From NCBI GenBank assembly GCA_021772555.1, contig JAJFLT010000036.1, forward strand, positions 1 to 24,491: a stretch of DNA of 24,491 nt, written 5' to 3'. The position numbers and the translations under genes are program-made. The stretch comes from Opitutales bacterium. Lineage in GTDB: Bacteria > Verrucomicrobiota > Verrucomicrobiia > Opitutales > UBA2987. This document shows positions 16,489-23,773 of the stretch, one piece after another (within the stretch, counting starts at the first letter, position 1; the number at the start of each line of letters is the position of its first letter). The notes under the pieces were generated by a model. It made no database searches. It was not told the DNA's origin and saw only the letters and a program-made list of their open reading frames with translations.

Positions 16489-16877
16489 TCAATCTGGATA
16501 CCAATATCCTCCTGCGCTACATAGTTCAGGACGATTCCGGGCAACTATCCCGCGCGGCCAAAATCATCGAAAGCTGCACTGAGGAAGAACCCGGATTCAT
16601 TGTCAACGGAATGGTCTTTGAGTTTTTATGGGCCTTGGAATCCGCCTACGGCTTTTCGCGCCAGGAAATAGCCGAAGTAATGGACATCATACTAACGGCC
16701 CCTGAACTCATTGTGGAACACAAGGAATGCGTCTGGTCGGCCCTCAAAGCCTACCGCACCAACGTCGATTTCACCGACGCCCTCATCGGCCAGGTAGGAG
16801 CCAAATACGGCTGCACCACCACCAAAACCTTCGACAAAAAAGCAGCCAAAAACCTACCCCAATTCACCCTCGCATAA
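16485..16877 (+). CDS. PIN-domain toxin (VapC-like ribonuclease)
   Basis: This 130-residue PIN-domain protein has the acidic residues expected for a Mg2+-dependent RNase: D5 (NLDTNILLRYIV), E46 (VFEFLWAL), D98 (FTDALIGQVG) and D117 (TKTFDKKA). VapC toxins cleave tRNA or rRNA and halt translation when the labile antitoxin is lost. All four acidic positions are intact, so the toxin is probably active. The gene overlaps the antitoxin by four bases. The pair sits in an accessory-looking gap between housekeeping genes, consistent with acquisition by transfer. Confidence 0.92.
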   Translation: MINLDTNILLRYIVQDDSGQLSRAAKIIESCTEEEPGFIVNGMVFEFLWALESAYGFSRQEIAEVMDIILTAPELIVEHKECVWSALKAYRTNVDFTDALIGQVGAKYGCTTTKTFDKKAAKNLPQFTLA

Positions 16878-16923
16878 CCAAGCAAAACGATACCTTTAAA
16901 TATCTTGATCATACTATGAAACC

Positions 16924-16952
16924 TTGACATCAAAACCTCGATTCCGTAACAT
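16924..16952 (+). promoter_or_regulatory. Sigma-70-type promoter upstream of exbD
   Basis: A perfect -35 hexamer TTGACA (16924-16929) is followed after 17 bases by TAACAT (16947-16952), which matches four of six -10 positions. A GAAAGGA Shine-Dalgarno (16961-16967) and the exbD ATG (16980) follow. This is the clearest housekeeping promoter in the window and implies that exbD is transcribed on its own rather than from the toxin-antitoxin promoter. Confidence 0.6.
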
Positions 16953-16979
16953 CCATCCTAGAAAGGAACGCACCGAAAT

Positions 16980-17384
16980 ATGTCATTACGCAAAACAAAT
17001 AAACCAGATCAGGATCGGATTGACGTGAACATCTCACCCATGATCGATATGGTCTTCATCCTCTTAATCTTCTTCATCGTCACTACGGTATTTGTAGAGG
17101 AAAAAGGATTACGCGCGAACAACCTTGGCCTCGATGGAGATCCCAGTTTGACCGAACAAATAAAGCTATTGGTTTCAAGCCAAGGTCAAATATACTCTGA
17201 AGGTAGAGAGATCGGTCTGGGAGGAGTACGCGCTACGGTGAGAAATAGGATGCAACGGGACCTGCTTCCAGTTCTTGTTGAAGTAGAATCAGGAGCGCCG
17301 TCAGGCATAATGGTTCGTGTAATGGATGAAGTAAAAATCGCCGAACCAAGAGCCGCTGTGACTTTATCCCAAGTCTCCCGATAA
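16980..17384 (+). CDS. ExbD/TolR-family biopolymer transport protein (orphan)
   Basis: This 134-residue protein has a short cytoplasmic N-terminus, one transmembrane helix (about 23-41) and a periplasmic domain, the standard ExbD/TolR layout. The helix carries the conserved proton-path aspartate D23 (VNISPMIDMVFILLIFFIV). ExbD works with ExbB in a proton-driven motor that energises TonB-dependent outer membrane transport or, as TolR, envelope constriction. No exbB/tolQ or tonB is adjacent, so it would need a partner encoded elsewhere. Length and residues look intact. It may be co-transcribed with the small membrane protein 115 bases downstream. Confidence 0.9.
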   Translation: MSLRKTNKPDQDRIDVNISPMIDMVFILLIFFIVTTVFVEEKGLRANNLGLDGDPSLTEQIKLLVSSQGQIYSEGREIGLGGVRATVRNRMQRDLLPVLVEVESGAPSGIMVRVMDEVKIAEPRAAVTLSQVSR

Positions 17385-17416
17385 TTTCCTCGATTCGAAA
17401 AACGGAAACGAGAAAA

Positions 17417-17437
17417 GTGCAGAACAATCCGCTGCAC
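17417..17437. other. Inverted repeat after exbD
   Basis: GTGCAG (17417-17422) and CTGCAC (17432-17437) flank nine bases, in the gap between exbD and the next small gene. A weak hairpin or protein-binding site is possible. No T-run follows, so terminator function is not supported. Confidence 0.25.
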
Positions 17438-17499
17438 GAAATGACATTACAGCAATAGTACGCCCGCACGGTTCGAACTTCACTACTCTACCAAGAGCG

Positions 17500-17880
17500 A
17501 TGAACATATTCGAAACGAAGCGGACTGAAAGACAGGATCGTCACGATCGTGGCATGTTCATGATAAATATTGCCATGATTGCGGTATTTTGTCTTTCAGT
17601 ATTCCTTCTTCAACCAACATTCAGGGAAATATATGCGGGCCTTGGGCACCCGCCGACACGATTAAGCCAATTCTATTCGATTCCACATTACGTTTGGTCG
17701 ATCATATTTGTACCAATTGTAGGAATAATTTTATGGGTTGAGGCATGTTTCGAAAATATTTGGGGAAGATTGGTATTCAACATAGGTGCATTTCTCGCGA
17801 TTTCACTGCTGATGGTGGCTTATTATTTCGGATCCTCCTTCCTGCTAATGGGAGGTATTGGCAGGATAATGACGAATTAA
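17500..17880 (+). CDS. Small three-TM membrane protein of unknown function
   Basis: This 126-residue protein is not confidently recognised. A charged N-terminus (ETKRTERQDRHDRG) is followed by hydrophobic segments at about 19-37, 62-82 and 90-112. Between the first two lies PTFREIYAGLGHPPTRLSQF (39-58). That stretch recalls the P.F...(Y/F)..LG...P..T motif seen in type II secretion F (GspF/PilC) proteins and some short relatives, but this is a faint likeness. It follows the orphan exbD on the same strand, and the local sequence looks AT-richer than the flanking housekeeping genes. The ATG is preceded very closely by AAGAG. Confidence 0.65.
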   Translation: MNIFETKRTERQDRHDRGMFMINIAMIAVFCLSVFLLQPTFREIYAGLGHPPTRLSQFYSIPHYVWSIIFVPIVGIILWVEACFENIWGRLVFNIGAFLAISLLMVAYYFGSSFLLMGGIGRIMTN

Positions 17881-17992
17881 AGATGTATAGAACCATTCGA
17901 TCCACCTATTACAGAGATACTATGCGGATGATTGATTCTGTATGGGATTGAAAACATAGAAAAGAGCCTCGTCGTTTCCTTTATAGGATGTC

Positions 17993-18034
17993 GCTTGAAT
18001 TTTTCACAAATTAGCTTGAATAACTGGGCTTGAA
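17993..18034 (+). repeat. Three direct GCTTGAA repeats upstream of dapL
   Basis: GCTTGAA occurs exactly at 17993-17999, 18014-18020 and 18028-18034, with start-to-start spacings of 21 and 14 bases. The last copy abuts the GAAAGGAG ribosome binding site of dapL. The arrangement resembles a direct-repeat regulator site or a leader element, but no known regulator is matched. Confidence 0.4.
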
Positions 18035-18051
18035 AGGAGTGTTATTTCCCC

Positions 18052-19272
18052 GTGATACGAATTAACGAAAATTACTTGAAGCTGAAGGCTTCCTACTTGT
18101 TTGCAGATATTGCCCGACGGGTGCAGGCCCATCAGGAGGCGCATCCGGAAACGGAAATCATCAAACTGGGCATCGGTGATGTGACCGAGCCGCTCCCGGT
18201 GGCTTGCCGGGAAGCTTTCCACAAGGCTGTTGACGATTTGGGCTGCCGGGAATCATTTCACGGCTACGGACCGGAACAGGGTTATTCGTTTTTGCGTGAT
18301 GCCATTGCCGAAAACGATTTCCAAAGCCGCGGGGCCGATATTACGGCGGATGAAATTTTTGTCAGCGACGGATCCAAATGCGACTCCGGAAATATCCAGG
18401 AAATTTTTGCCCAAGACATCACCATTGCCGTCCCCGATCCGGTTTATCCGGTCTATGTCGATACCAACGTCATGGCGGGCCGCACCGGTTCCTGCGTCGA
18501 TGGCCGTTATGAAAACCTCGTTTATCTCGAATCAACCCCGCAAAACGATTACCTGCCGGGATTGCCCGAGCAATCCGTGGACCTCATTTACCTCTGTTTT
18601 CCCAACAACCCGACCGGGGCCACCGCCACGGCGAATCAGCTGCAGCAATGGGTCGATTACGCGCGGGGAAACAAAGCCATCATCCTCTTCGATGCCGCGT
18701 ATGAATCCTTTATCCGGGACGACTCGCTGCCCCATTCTATTTACGAGATCGAAGGGGCGCGGGAAACGGCCATCGAGTTTCGCAGCTTCTCCAAAAACGC
18801 CGGTTTCACGGGCACCCGGTGTGCCCTAACGGTAGTCCCTAAAGAATTAATGGCCCGCGACTCCAACGGCGTCGCGCAATCGGTGCATGCTCTGTGGTCG
18901 CGCCGCCAATCGACCAAATTCAACGGCGTCTCCTACCCCGTGCAAAAAGCTGCTGCGGCCGTTTATTCAAAAGCGGGCCGCCGGGAAATCGCGCAATTGA
19001 CCGATTATTACCTGGGCAATGCCCGCATCATCCGGGAAAAGATGACCGCGCGCGGCCTCACCTGTGCGGGGGGAGAAAATTCACCCTATATCTGGATCAA
19101 CACGGGCGGAGACTCGTGGGAGTTTTTCGATTTGCTGCTCAATAAAGCGGGGGTTGTCTGCACTCCGGGCGTCGGCTTCGGCAATTGCGGGCAGGGGCAC
19201 ATCCGATTGAGCGCCTTTAACAAAAGGGAGAGCATTGCCGAGGCGCTGGAACGCATCTCCTCGGTATTATAA
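18052..19272 (+). CDS. dapL: LL-diaminopimelate aminotransferase
   Basis: This 406-residue PLP enzyme converts tetrahydrodipicolinate directly to LL-diaminopimelate, a one-step bypass in lysine and peptidoglycan synthesis. The N-terminus MIRINENYLKLKASYLFADIA is close to the family signature. Fold type I motifs follow: GIGDVTEPLP (41-50), FHGYGPEQGY (69-78), CFPNNPTGA (182-190) and the PLP lysine K248 in SFSKNAGFTGTR. Length matches DapL (about 410). The start is a GTG at 18052, with GAAAGGAG about 12 bases upstream. It stands alone and converges on the small membrane protein gene downstream. Confidence 0.96.
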   Translation: MIRINENYLKLKASYLFADIARRVQAHQEAHPETEIIKLGIGDVTEPLPVACREAFHKAVDDLGCRESFHGYGPEQGYSFLRDAIAENDFQSRGADITADEIFVSDGSKCDSGNIQEIFAQDITIAVPDPVYPVYVDTNVMAGRTGSCVDGRYENLVYLESTPQNDYLPGLPEQSVDLIYLCFPNNPTGATATANQLQQWVDYARGNKAIILFDAAYESFIRDDSLPHSIYEIEGARETAIEFRSFSKNAGFTGTRCALTVVPKELMARDSNGVAQSVHALWSRRQSTKFNGVSYPVQKAAAAVYSKAGRREIAQLTDYYLGNARIIREKMTARGLTCAGGENSPYIWINTGGDSWEFFDLLLNKAGVVCTPGVGFGNCGQGHIRLSAFNKRESIAEALERISSVL

Positions 19273-19299
19273 GCTACGAGAAATGAATGCTGGATCCGG

Positions 19300-19578
19300 C
19301 TATTCCGTTTTTTCGGAAGCCTTGGAGGGACACTTTTCGTTCAGGCAATTATAGATGCATGCAAAAACCGCTCCACCGATGAGGCCATCGACCAAGCCGT
19401 AGGCCAATCCAATCAGGCTGCCCACCGGACTCACGCAATAGCCGGGATATAATCGCCCGATAAACGTGATATCTCCCGTCGCTCCTTCCAGGAAAATGAG
19501 CCACCAGGTGCAAATGAACAAACTCACGCCCCACAAAATTCCTCCGGTCAGCGCAAACGCTTTGATATTCAGTTTCAT
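19300..19578 (-). CDS. Small two-TM membrane protein (often auto-labelled bacteriophage holin)
   Basis: This 92-residue protein has two hydrophobic segments, at about 8-30 and 50-76, the second rich in glycine (GSLIGLAYGLVDGLIGGAVFA), and a charged C-terminal tail with two cysteines (C82 and C88 region). The sequence around GGILWG and CTWWLIFLEGATGD recalls small membrane proteins widespread in bacteria that databases sometimes call holins. No phage genes are nearby, so a lysis role is unlikely. It lies downstream of the tartrate/malate dehydrogenase gene, separated by 125 bases with two inverted repeats. Confidence 0.75.
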   Translation of the reverse strand: MKLNIKAFALTGGILWGVSLFICTWWLIFLEGATGDITFIGRLYPGYCVSPVGSLIGLAYGLVDGLIGGAVFACIYNCLNEKCPSKASEKTE

Positions 19579-19616
19579 TCTTATTTCCCTCCCATTCGCT
19601 GTTTAAACAATTCTGA

Positions 19617-19641
19617 AACAGGGATATACGATTTCCCTGTT
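19617..19641. other. Inverted repeat 1 between the dehydrogenase and the small membrane protein
   Basis: AACAGGGA (19617-19624) and TCCCTGTT (19634-19641) are exact complements around a nine-base loop. On the - strand this lies after the dehydrogenase gene and 38 bases before the small membrane protein gene. It could be a terminator, attenuator or operator; there is no long T-run on the - strand. Confidence 0.45.
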
Positions 19642-19642
19642 C

Positions 19643-19659
19643 TTTCACTTCCTGTGAAA
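19643..19659. other. Inverted repeat 2, adjacent to repeat 1
   Basis: TTTCAC (19643-19648) and GTGAAA (19654-19659) flank a five-base centre, one base beyond the previous repeat. The symmetry and length fit a helix-turn-helix dimer site better than a terminator. The regulator is unknown. Confidence 0.4.
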
Positions 19660-19703
19660 TATATCAGCGTAACGGAAATCCGTCAAACCGGGAAAACAAA
19701 CAG

Positions 19704-20753
19704 TCAAATACGTTCGATAATGCGCTCGGTGAGGCTGTCGGTTGTTTCCCCGCCGCCGATATCGGGAGTGCCCAAGCCCGCCGCCAAGGTTTCCTCGACA
19801 GCCCGCTTGATGGTCTCCGCGGCGGCGTTTTGCCCAAGCCATTCGAGCATCATGGCTCCGCTTAAAACGGCCCCCACAGGATTGGCGATACCCTTGCCGG
19901 CAATATCGGGGGCCGACCCGTGAACCGGTTCGAAAAGCGAGGGGAAGCGCCGCTCGGGGTCGAGATTGGCTGAGGGGTTGATGCCCAGGCTACCCGTCAC
20001 CGCCCCGGTCAGGTCCGTTAAAATATCCCCGAACAAATTGCTCGCCACCACCACATCAAACTCGGAAGGGCGCAGGACAAATCGCATGGTGGCGGCATCC
20101 ACATGCAGTTTTTCAACCTCCACGTCGGGGAATTGCGGACAAATTTCCTCAAAAACCTCATCCCATAGCACGTACCCGAATGCGAGGGCGTTGGACTTGG
20201 TCACGAGGGTCAATTTCTTGCCACGTGTCATGGCCAGATCAAATGAAAAACGGAGTATGCGCTCAATCCCCTTGCGGGTGTGCAAGGCCGACTGCAGTGC
20301 GGACTCCTCCGGTTTTCCCTGGTGGAACCGCCCGCCAAGATTGACGTATTCGCCCTCCGAATTTTCCCGCACCACCACCATATCAATCGGTTTATCGCTG
20401 CGCAAAGGATTGGCAATTCCCGCAAAAGTGCGCGCCGGGCGAACACAAGCATAGAGATCGAATTGCTGGCGGATTTGGATTATGGGAACCAGGGTCTGGT
20501 GGTCCGGTAGCCTGCCGGGCCAACCGATGGCGCCCAGAAAAATGGCATCGAAAGGCCGCAGTTGCTCGATAAAATCCTCGGGAACAATGCAGCCATGGGT
20601 TTCATAATATTTTACGCTCCAGTCAAACCGCTCATATTCCAGGACATAACCGCCTATTTTACCCTGCACGGCATCCAACACGCGGATGGCGGCCTCAGAA
20701 ACATCGACCCCGATTCCATCCCCGGGATAATGAGCAATCCGAAAAGTATCCAT
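19704..20753 (-). CDS. Tartrate/D-malate dehydrogenase-type enzyme (isocitrate/isopropylmalate dehydrogenase family)
   Basis: This 349-residue member of the decarboxylating beta-hydroxyacid dehydrogenase family carries GDGIG at 11-15, the substrate arginines around R95, R105 and R129 (VVVREN), K186 in VTKSNAL, metal-site D219, D243 and D247, and EPVHGSAPDIAGKGIANP (275-292). The GAIGWPGRLPDHQTL block and the SEGEYVNLGGRF stretch are closer to tartrate dehydrogenase/D-malate dehydrogenase (TtuC/DmlA) than to LeuB or isocitrate dehydrogenase. The likely reaction is NAD+-dependent oxidative decarboxylation of D-malate, tartrate or a related hydroxyacid. No leuCD genes are nearby, which argues against leucine synthesis. 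The exact substrate is inferred. Confidence 0.88.
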   Translation of the reverse strand: MDTFRIAHYPGDGIGVDVSEAAIRVLDAVQGKIGGYVLEYERFDWSVKYYETHGCIVPEDFIEQLRPFDAIFLGAIGWPGRLPDHQTLVPIIQIRQQFDLYACVRPARTFAGIANPLRSDKPIDMVVVRENSEGEYVNLGGRFHQGKPEESALQSALHTRKGIERILRFSFDLAMTRGKKLTLVTKSNALAFGYVLWDEVFEEICPQFPDVEVEKLHVDAATMRFVLRPSEFDVVVASNLFGDILTDLTGAVTGSLGINPSANLDPERRFPSLFEPVHGSAPDIAGKGIANPVGAVLSGAMMLEWLGQNAAAETIKRAVEETLAAGLGTPDIGGGETTDSLTERIIERI

Positions 20754-21015
20754 GGAAACCTAATGAATACAAAAACCTACCGTCGGCAACACAAGAGTCG
20801 CCGACTTACTTGATCTATTTCCGCGATGCTCCCTCTAACCGCTACCTGTATCCCCATGAATCGCGCCCTGCTCCGCCACCTACAATATTTGCAATAGAAC
20901 CGCATATTATTCGCTCATATGGGAAAGAATTCTAAATATTTGCCGATGGAATATATAGGCCGGAAAAACAAATTGGATTATTTACTAGACTTTTGGCAAA
21001 ATCTGAATAACGTTT
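20754..21015. other. Divergent intergenic region between the dehydrogenase gene and feoA
   Basis: These 262 bases, together with the Fur-like site that follows, separate divergent genes and should contain both promoters. The only clear structure is an inverted repeat GTCGGC (20782-20787)/GCCGAC (20800-20805), about 30 bases upstream of the dehydrogenase start, which could be an operator or a leader hairpin. The half nearest feoA is AT-rich. No gene is visible. Confidence 0.4.
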
Positions 21016-21034
21016 AATGAGAAAGAGTCTCATT
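21016..21034. promoter_or_regulatory. Fur-box-like palindrome upstream of feoA
   Basis: AATGAGA (21016-21022) and TCTCATT (21028-21034) are exact inverted repeats around five bases, 19 bases in total, the size of a Fur box. The inner 15 bases (21018-21032) match 10 of 14 informative positions of the 7-1-7 Fur consensus TGATAATNATTATCA. It ends 31 bases before the feoA ATG, where repression of the feo operon by Fe-Fur would be expected. A DtxR/MntR-type site is an alternative. Confidence 0.6.
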
Positions 21035-21065
21035 TTCACAGTAAATCCTGAACCATCGAACAACC

Positions 21066-21296
21066 ATGTTGAACCTGAGCAACTTGTCCATCGGATCAAA
21101 AGCAAGAGTCAAAGCCATCGACGCTAAAAAAAGCGTGGATCAAAGGCTGATGGTGATGGGGCTGCTACCGGGAATGGATGTAAAAGTGGTGCAGGTGGCC
21201 CCGTTTGGCGATCCGATTGCCATAGAGTTTCAAGGCCGACGCGTGAGCCTGCGAAGGGCCGAGGCGTCCGGAGTAATTCTCGATCTCCTCGCTTAA
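21066..21296 (+). CDS. feoA: FeoA, ferrous iron transport accessory protein
   Basis: This 76-residue SH3-like cytosolic protein contains the FeoA features LSIGSKARVKAI, RLMVMGLLPGMDVKVVQVAPFGDP and IEFQGRRVSLRRAEASGVIL. It is thought to interact with FeoB and modulate Fe2+ uptake. Length is typical. It begins the feo operon behind a Fur-like palindrome and is followed by feoB after 23 bases. Confidence 0.95.
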   Translation: MLNLSNLSIGSKARVKAIDAKKSVDQRLMVMGLLPGMDVKVVQVAPFGDPIAIEFQGRRVSLRRAEASGVILDLLA

Positions 21297-21319
21297 AGAG
21301 GTGCAGGCGATTCGCAATC

Positions 21320-23548
21320 ATGGCCTTATTGCCTCCATTGGCGCCTGAGAAGACCATCAGAATCGCCCTGATCGGCAATCCCAATACTGGAAAAACGACC
21401 CTTTTCAACAACCTGACCGGCTTGCGGCAGCGCGTCGGCAACTACCCGGGCGTGACTGTGGCCAAGAAGTCGGGGCTGCTGAAACTGAGCCACGGCAACG
21501 TTGAATTGGTCGATCTGCCCGGCGCCTACAGTTTGTCGGCGGCTTCCCTGGACGAGCGAATCGTGGTGGACGCTTTAAGCGGGCGCGTTGCCGGGATGGA
21601 AACCCCCGATGTGGTGGCCTGTGTTGTCGATGCGGCCAACTTGTTGAGAAATCTTTTCCTGGCTTCCCAGGCGGCCGAGCTCGGCATCCCCATGATCCTG
21701 ATACTGAACCAATGCGACGTGGCTCGGAGGAAAAACATTCACATCGACGAGCAGCTGCTTTCCGAACGGCTGGGTGTGCCCGTAGTCAAGGCGGTGGCCA
21801 CCCGGCACGAGGGAACGGAGGAGATTATCGAGGCCATAAATTCGGTTCTCGATCGGCCCCGCAGAATGCCCGTCATCCAATGGCCCAAATCTGTCAATGA
21901 GGCCACCGATTTACTGCGGACAGCCATTCGCCCTGAATTGAGTGAAGGGCTCAACAATACCGAACTGCACCGAATCTTGTTCGATGCGGATTGTGCCGTC
22001 CTAGACCGGTTCGGCAAAGATACCGAAGACATTCGTTTGTATGTGGGGCAGGCCAGAGGTCTTATCTTCAAAGCGGGCTATAATCCCATGGCGGCGGAAG
22101 CTCTGCTGCAATACGAACACCTGGGCCGATTGATCGATGGGGTCATCACCCATCCGGGAACTGCCAAAACCAGCCGCACTGAGTCTATCGACCAGCTTAT
22201 GGTACACCGTGGCTGGGGATTGGCCATTTTTGTGGGAATGATGTATCTGGTGTTTCTGTCGGTTTACACCTGGGCCAACCCCTTCATGGAGGCCATCCAG
22301 GCAGGTATCTTGTGGCTGCAGGGAATCACCGAGCCCTGGTTTGCGGCCACCCCCATGCTGCAAAGCCTGATGGTGGATGGTGTCATCGAAGGCGTGGGTG
22401 CTTTTCTGGGATTTCTACCCCAGATATTAATTCTCTTTTTCTTTATCGCATTGCTGGAGGACACCGGTTACATGGCCAGGGCCGCCTTTTTGATGGATAA
22501 GATGTTCAGTTGGTGCGGCTTGAACGGAAAGAGCTTTGTGCCCCTGCTCTCCAGTTATGCCTGCGCCGTACCCGGCATCATGGCCACCCGCACGATCGAA
22601 GACCCCAAAGCACGTTTGGCCACCATTTTGATCGCCCCATTCATGAGTTGCTCGGCCCGATTACCGGTTTATGTTTTGCTGATTGGAGCCTTTATCGAAC
22701 CCATCTATGGCTCTTTTTATGCCAGTCTGGCTCTCTTCCTGATGCACTTTGTAGGGCTCGCCGTAGCCATCCCGACGGCATTCTTTTTAAATAAGTGTGT
22801 CCTACGCACCCGCCCCCAGCCATTTCTCCTGGAATTACCGGCCTATCGAGTGCCACGGCTGCGGGACGTCGCCTGGCGCATGATCCAGAGCGGCGGGGAG
22901 TTTATCAAACGAGCGGGCACCATCATATTTGCCATCACCATCATAGTCTGGGCCTTGCTCTATTTTCCCAGAACGCCCGGGGTAGAAACGGAAACGCGCC
23001 GGGCCTTTATCGTGGAACAGGCATCGGTGCAAAATCTAAACCGGGAAAATATTGCAGCCGAATTGGCCACGCCGGATTCAGACCTTTCCCAGCAACTGGA
23101 GGACCTGGTAGACAGCGCATACCTGGAACAAAGTTTCATGGGACGGATCGGAAAAACACTTCAGCCCGTATTCGCCCCAGCAGGTTTCGACTGGAAGATT
23201 ACGGTGGGAGTGCTGGCCAGCTTTCCGGCCCGGGAGGTTGTCATATCGACCCTCGGCGTCATATACAGCCTGGGTGGAGACGTGGACGAGGAAACCGGAG
23301 ATTTAAGGCAGGCCGTGGCCAAAGCCAAGTGGACCAATGGAGAGCGCAAGGGCTCGCCCGTTTACACCATGCCGGTGGTAGTGGGAATCCTCATATTTTT
23401 CGCCCTCTGCTCCCAATGCGGAGCGACTCTCGCCATCATTACGAAAGAAGCGGGCTTCCACTGGGCCGTGGTATCATTTTCATTTATGACTTCGTTGGCC
23501 TGGTTGGGGGCTGTGCTCTCCTATCAAATTGGAATCCGTCTATTCTAA
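21320..23548 (+). CDS. feoB: FeoB, ferrous iron transporter with GTPase domain
   Basis: This 742-residue membrane protein takes Fe2+ across the inner membrane. The N-terminal G domain shows G1 GNPNTGKT (19-26), the G2 threonine within GVTV (about 44-47), G3 DLPG (65-68) and G4 NQCD (130-133). A helical guanine-dissociation-inhibitor-like region (about 170-270) and a multi-helix permease follow, with the conserved CSARLPVYVLLIGAF segment and the FDWKITVGVLASFPAREVV gate region. Length fits the family. An AGAGGTG purine run overlaps the feoA end, but spacing to the ATG at 21320 is long, so a slightly different start is possible. It is co-transcribed with feoA and the Cys-rich partner gene. Confidence 0.97.
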   Translation: MALLPPLAPEKTIRIALIGNPNTGKTTLFNNLTGLRQRVGNYPGVTVAKKSGLLKLSHGNVELVDLPGAYSLSAASLDERIVVDALSGRVAGMETPDVVACVVDAANLLRNLFLASQAAELGIPMILILNQCDVARRKNIHIDEQLLSERLGVPVVKAVATRHEGTEEIIEAINSVLDRPRRMPVIQWPKSVNEATDLLRTAIRPELSEGLNNTELHRILFDADCAVLDRFGKDTEDIRLYVGQARGLIFKAGYNPMAAEALLQYEHLGRLIDGVITHPGTAKTSRTESIDQLMVHRGWGLAIFVGMMYLVFLSVYTWANPFMEAIQAGILWLQGITEPWFAATPMLQSLMVDGVIEGVGAFLGFLPQILILFFFIALLEDTGYMARAAFLMDKMFSWCGLNGKSFVPLLSSYACAVPGIMATRTIEDPKARLATILIAPFMSCSARLPVYVLLIGAFIEPIYGSFYASLALFLMHFVGLAVAIPTAFFLNKCVLRTRPQPFLLELPAYRVPRLRDVAWRMIQSGGEFIKRAGTIIFAITIIVWALLYFPRTPGVETETRRAFIVEQASVQNLNRENIAAELATPDSDLSQQLEDLVDSAYLEQSFMGRIGKTLQPVFAPAGFDWKITVGVLASFPAREVVISTLGVIYSLGGDVDEETGDLRQAVAKAKWTNGERKGSPVYTMPVVVGILIFFALCSQCGATLAIITKEAGFHWAVVSFSFMTSLAWLGAVLSYQIGIRLF

Positions 23549-23598
23549 GTTGGGGCAATGGATTCACGGGGCGCGAAAAGTAATGGTATTGAATTAAA

Positions 23599-23763
23599 AT
23601 GAACAGCTGGCTCGATATTATCGCGGTAACCTCAGTCGTGGCACTATGCACGGTTTATCTGGGATTCTATTTTTTCCGAAAAAAAAAGCCCGAGAATACC
23701 TGCGGCAAGAGTAACTGCGGTTGTTCCGGGAAGGCTGAAACCCTGCCTTCATTGAAAAAATAA
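23599..23763 (+). CDS. FeoB-associated Cys-rich small membrane protein (FeoP-like)
   Basis: This 54-residue protein has one transmembrane helix (about 5-26), a basic stretch RKKKP and a cysteine cluster C35, C40 and C42 (NTCGKSNCGCSGK). That layout matches the FeoB-associated Cys-rich membrane proteins found after feoB in many bacteria. It probably helps FeoB, perhaps by handling Fe2+ or sensing redox state; its mechanism is not established. It starts 50 bases after feoB and ends ten bases before the converging regulator gene. Confidence 0.85.
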   Translation: MNSWLDIIAVTSVVALCTVYLGFYFFRKKKPENTCGKSNCGCSGKAETLPSLKK

Positions 23764-23773
23764 AGGTTGAACG

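Noticed and set aside
17469..17495. GGTTCGAAC word followed by TCTACCA, resembling a tRNA T-loop and 3' end
   Set aside because: The flanking bases do not form a T-stem, and no acceptor, D or anticodon arm can be drawn; GTTCGAAC is simply a short palindrome.
17745..17951. 68-codon frame overlapping the end of the three-TM protein
   Set aside because: It overlaps the better-supported membrane protein in another frame and shows no protein-like features of its own.
19303..19318. TTCCG-T6-CGGAA inverted repeat at the end of the small membrane protein gene
   Set aside because: The T-run is in the loop rather than after the stem, and the sequence is coding for the C-terminal residues, so it is not a usual terminator.
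19704..20753. Assignment of the dehydrogenase as 3-isopropylmalate dehydrogenase (leuB)
   Set aside because: The GAIGWPGRLPDHQTL and SEGEYVNLGG blocks resemble tartrate/D-malate dehydrogenases and no leucine genes are adjacent.
22795..23583. 262-codon frame overlapping feoB in another frame
   Set aside because: It is Arg/Gly/His/Pro-rich without domains and runs inside the conserved FeoB permease region.
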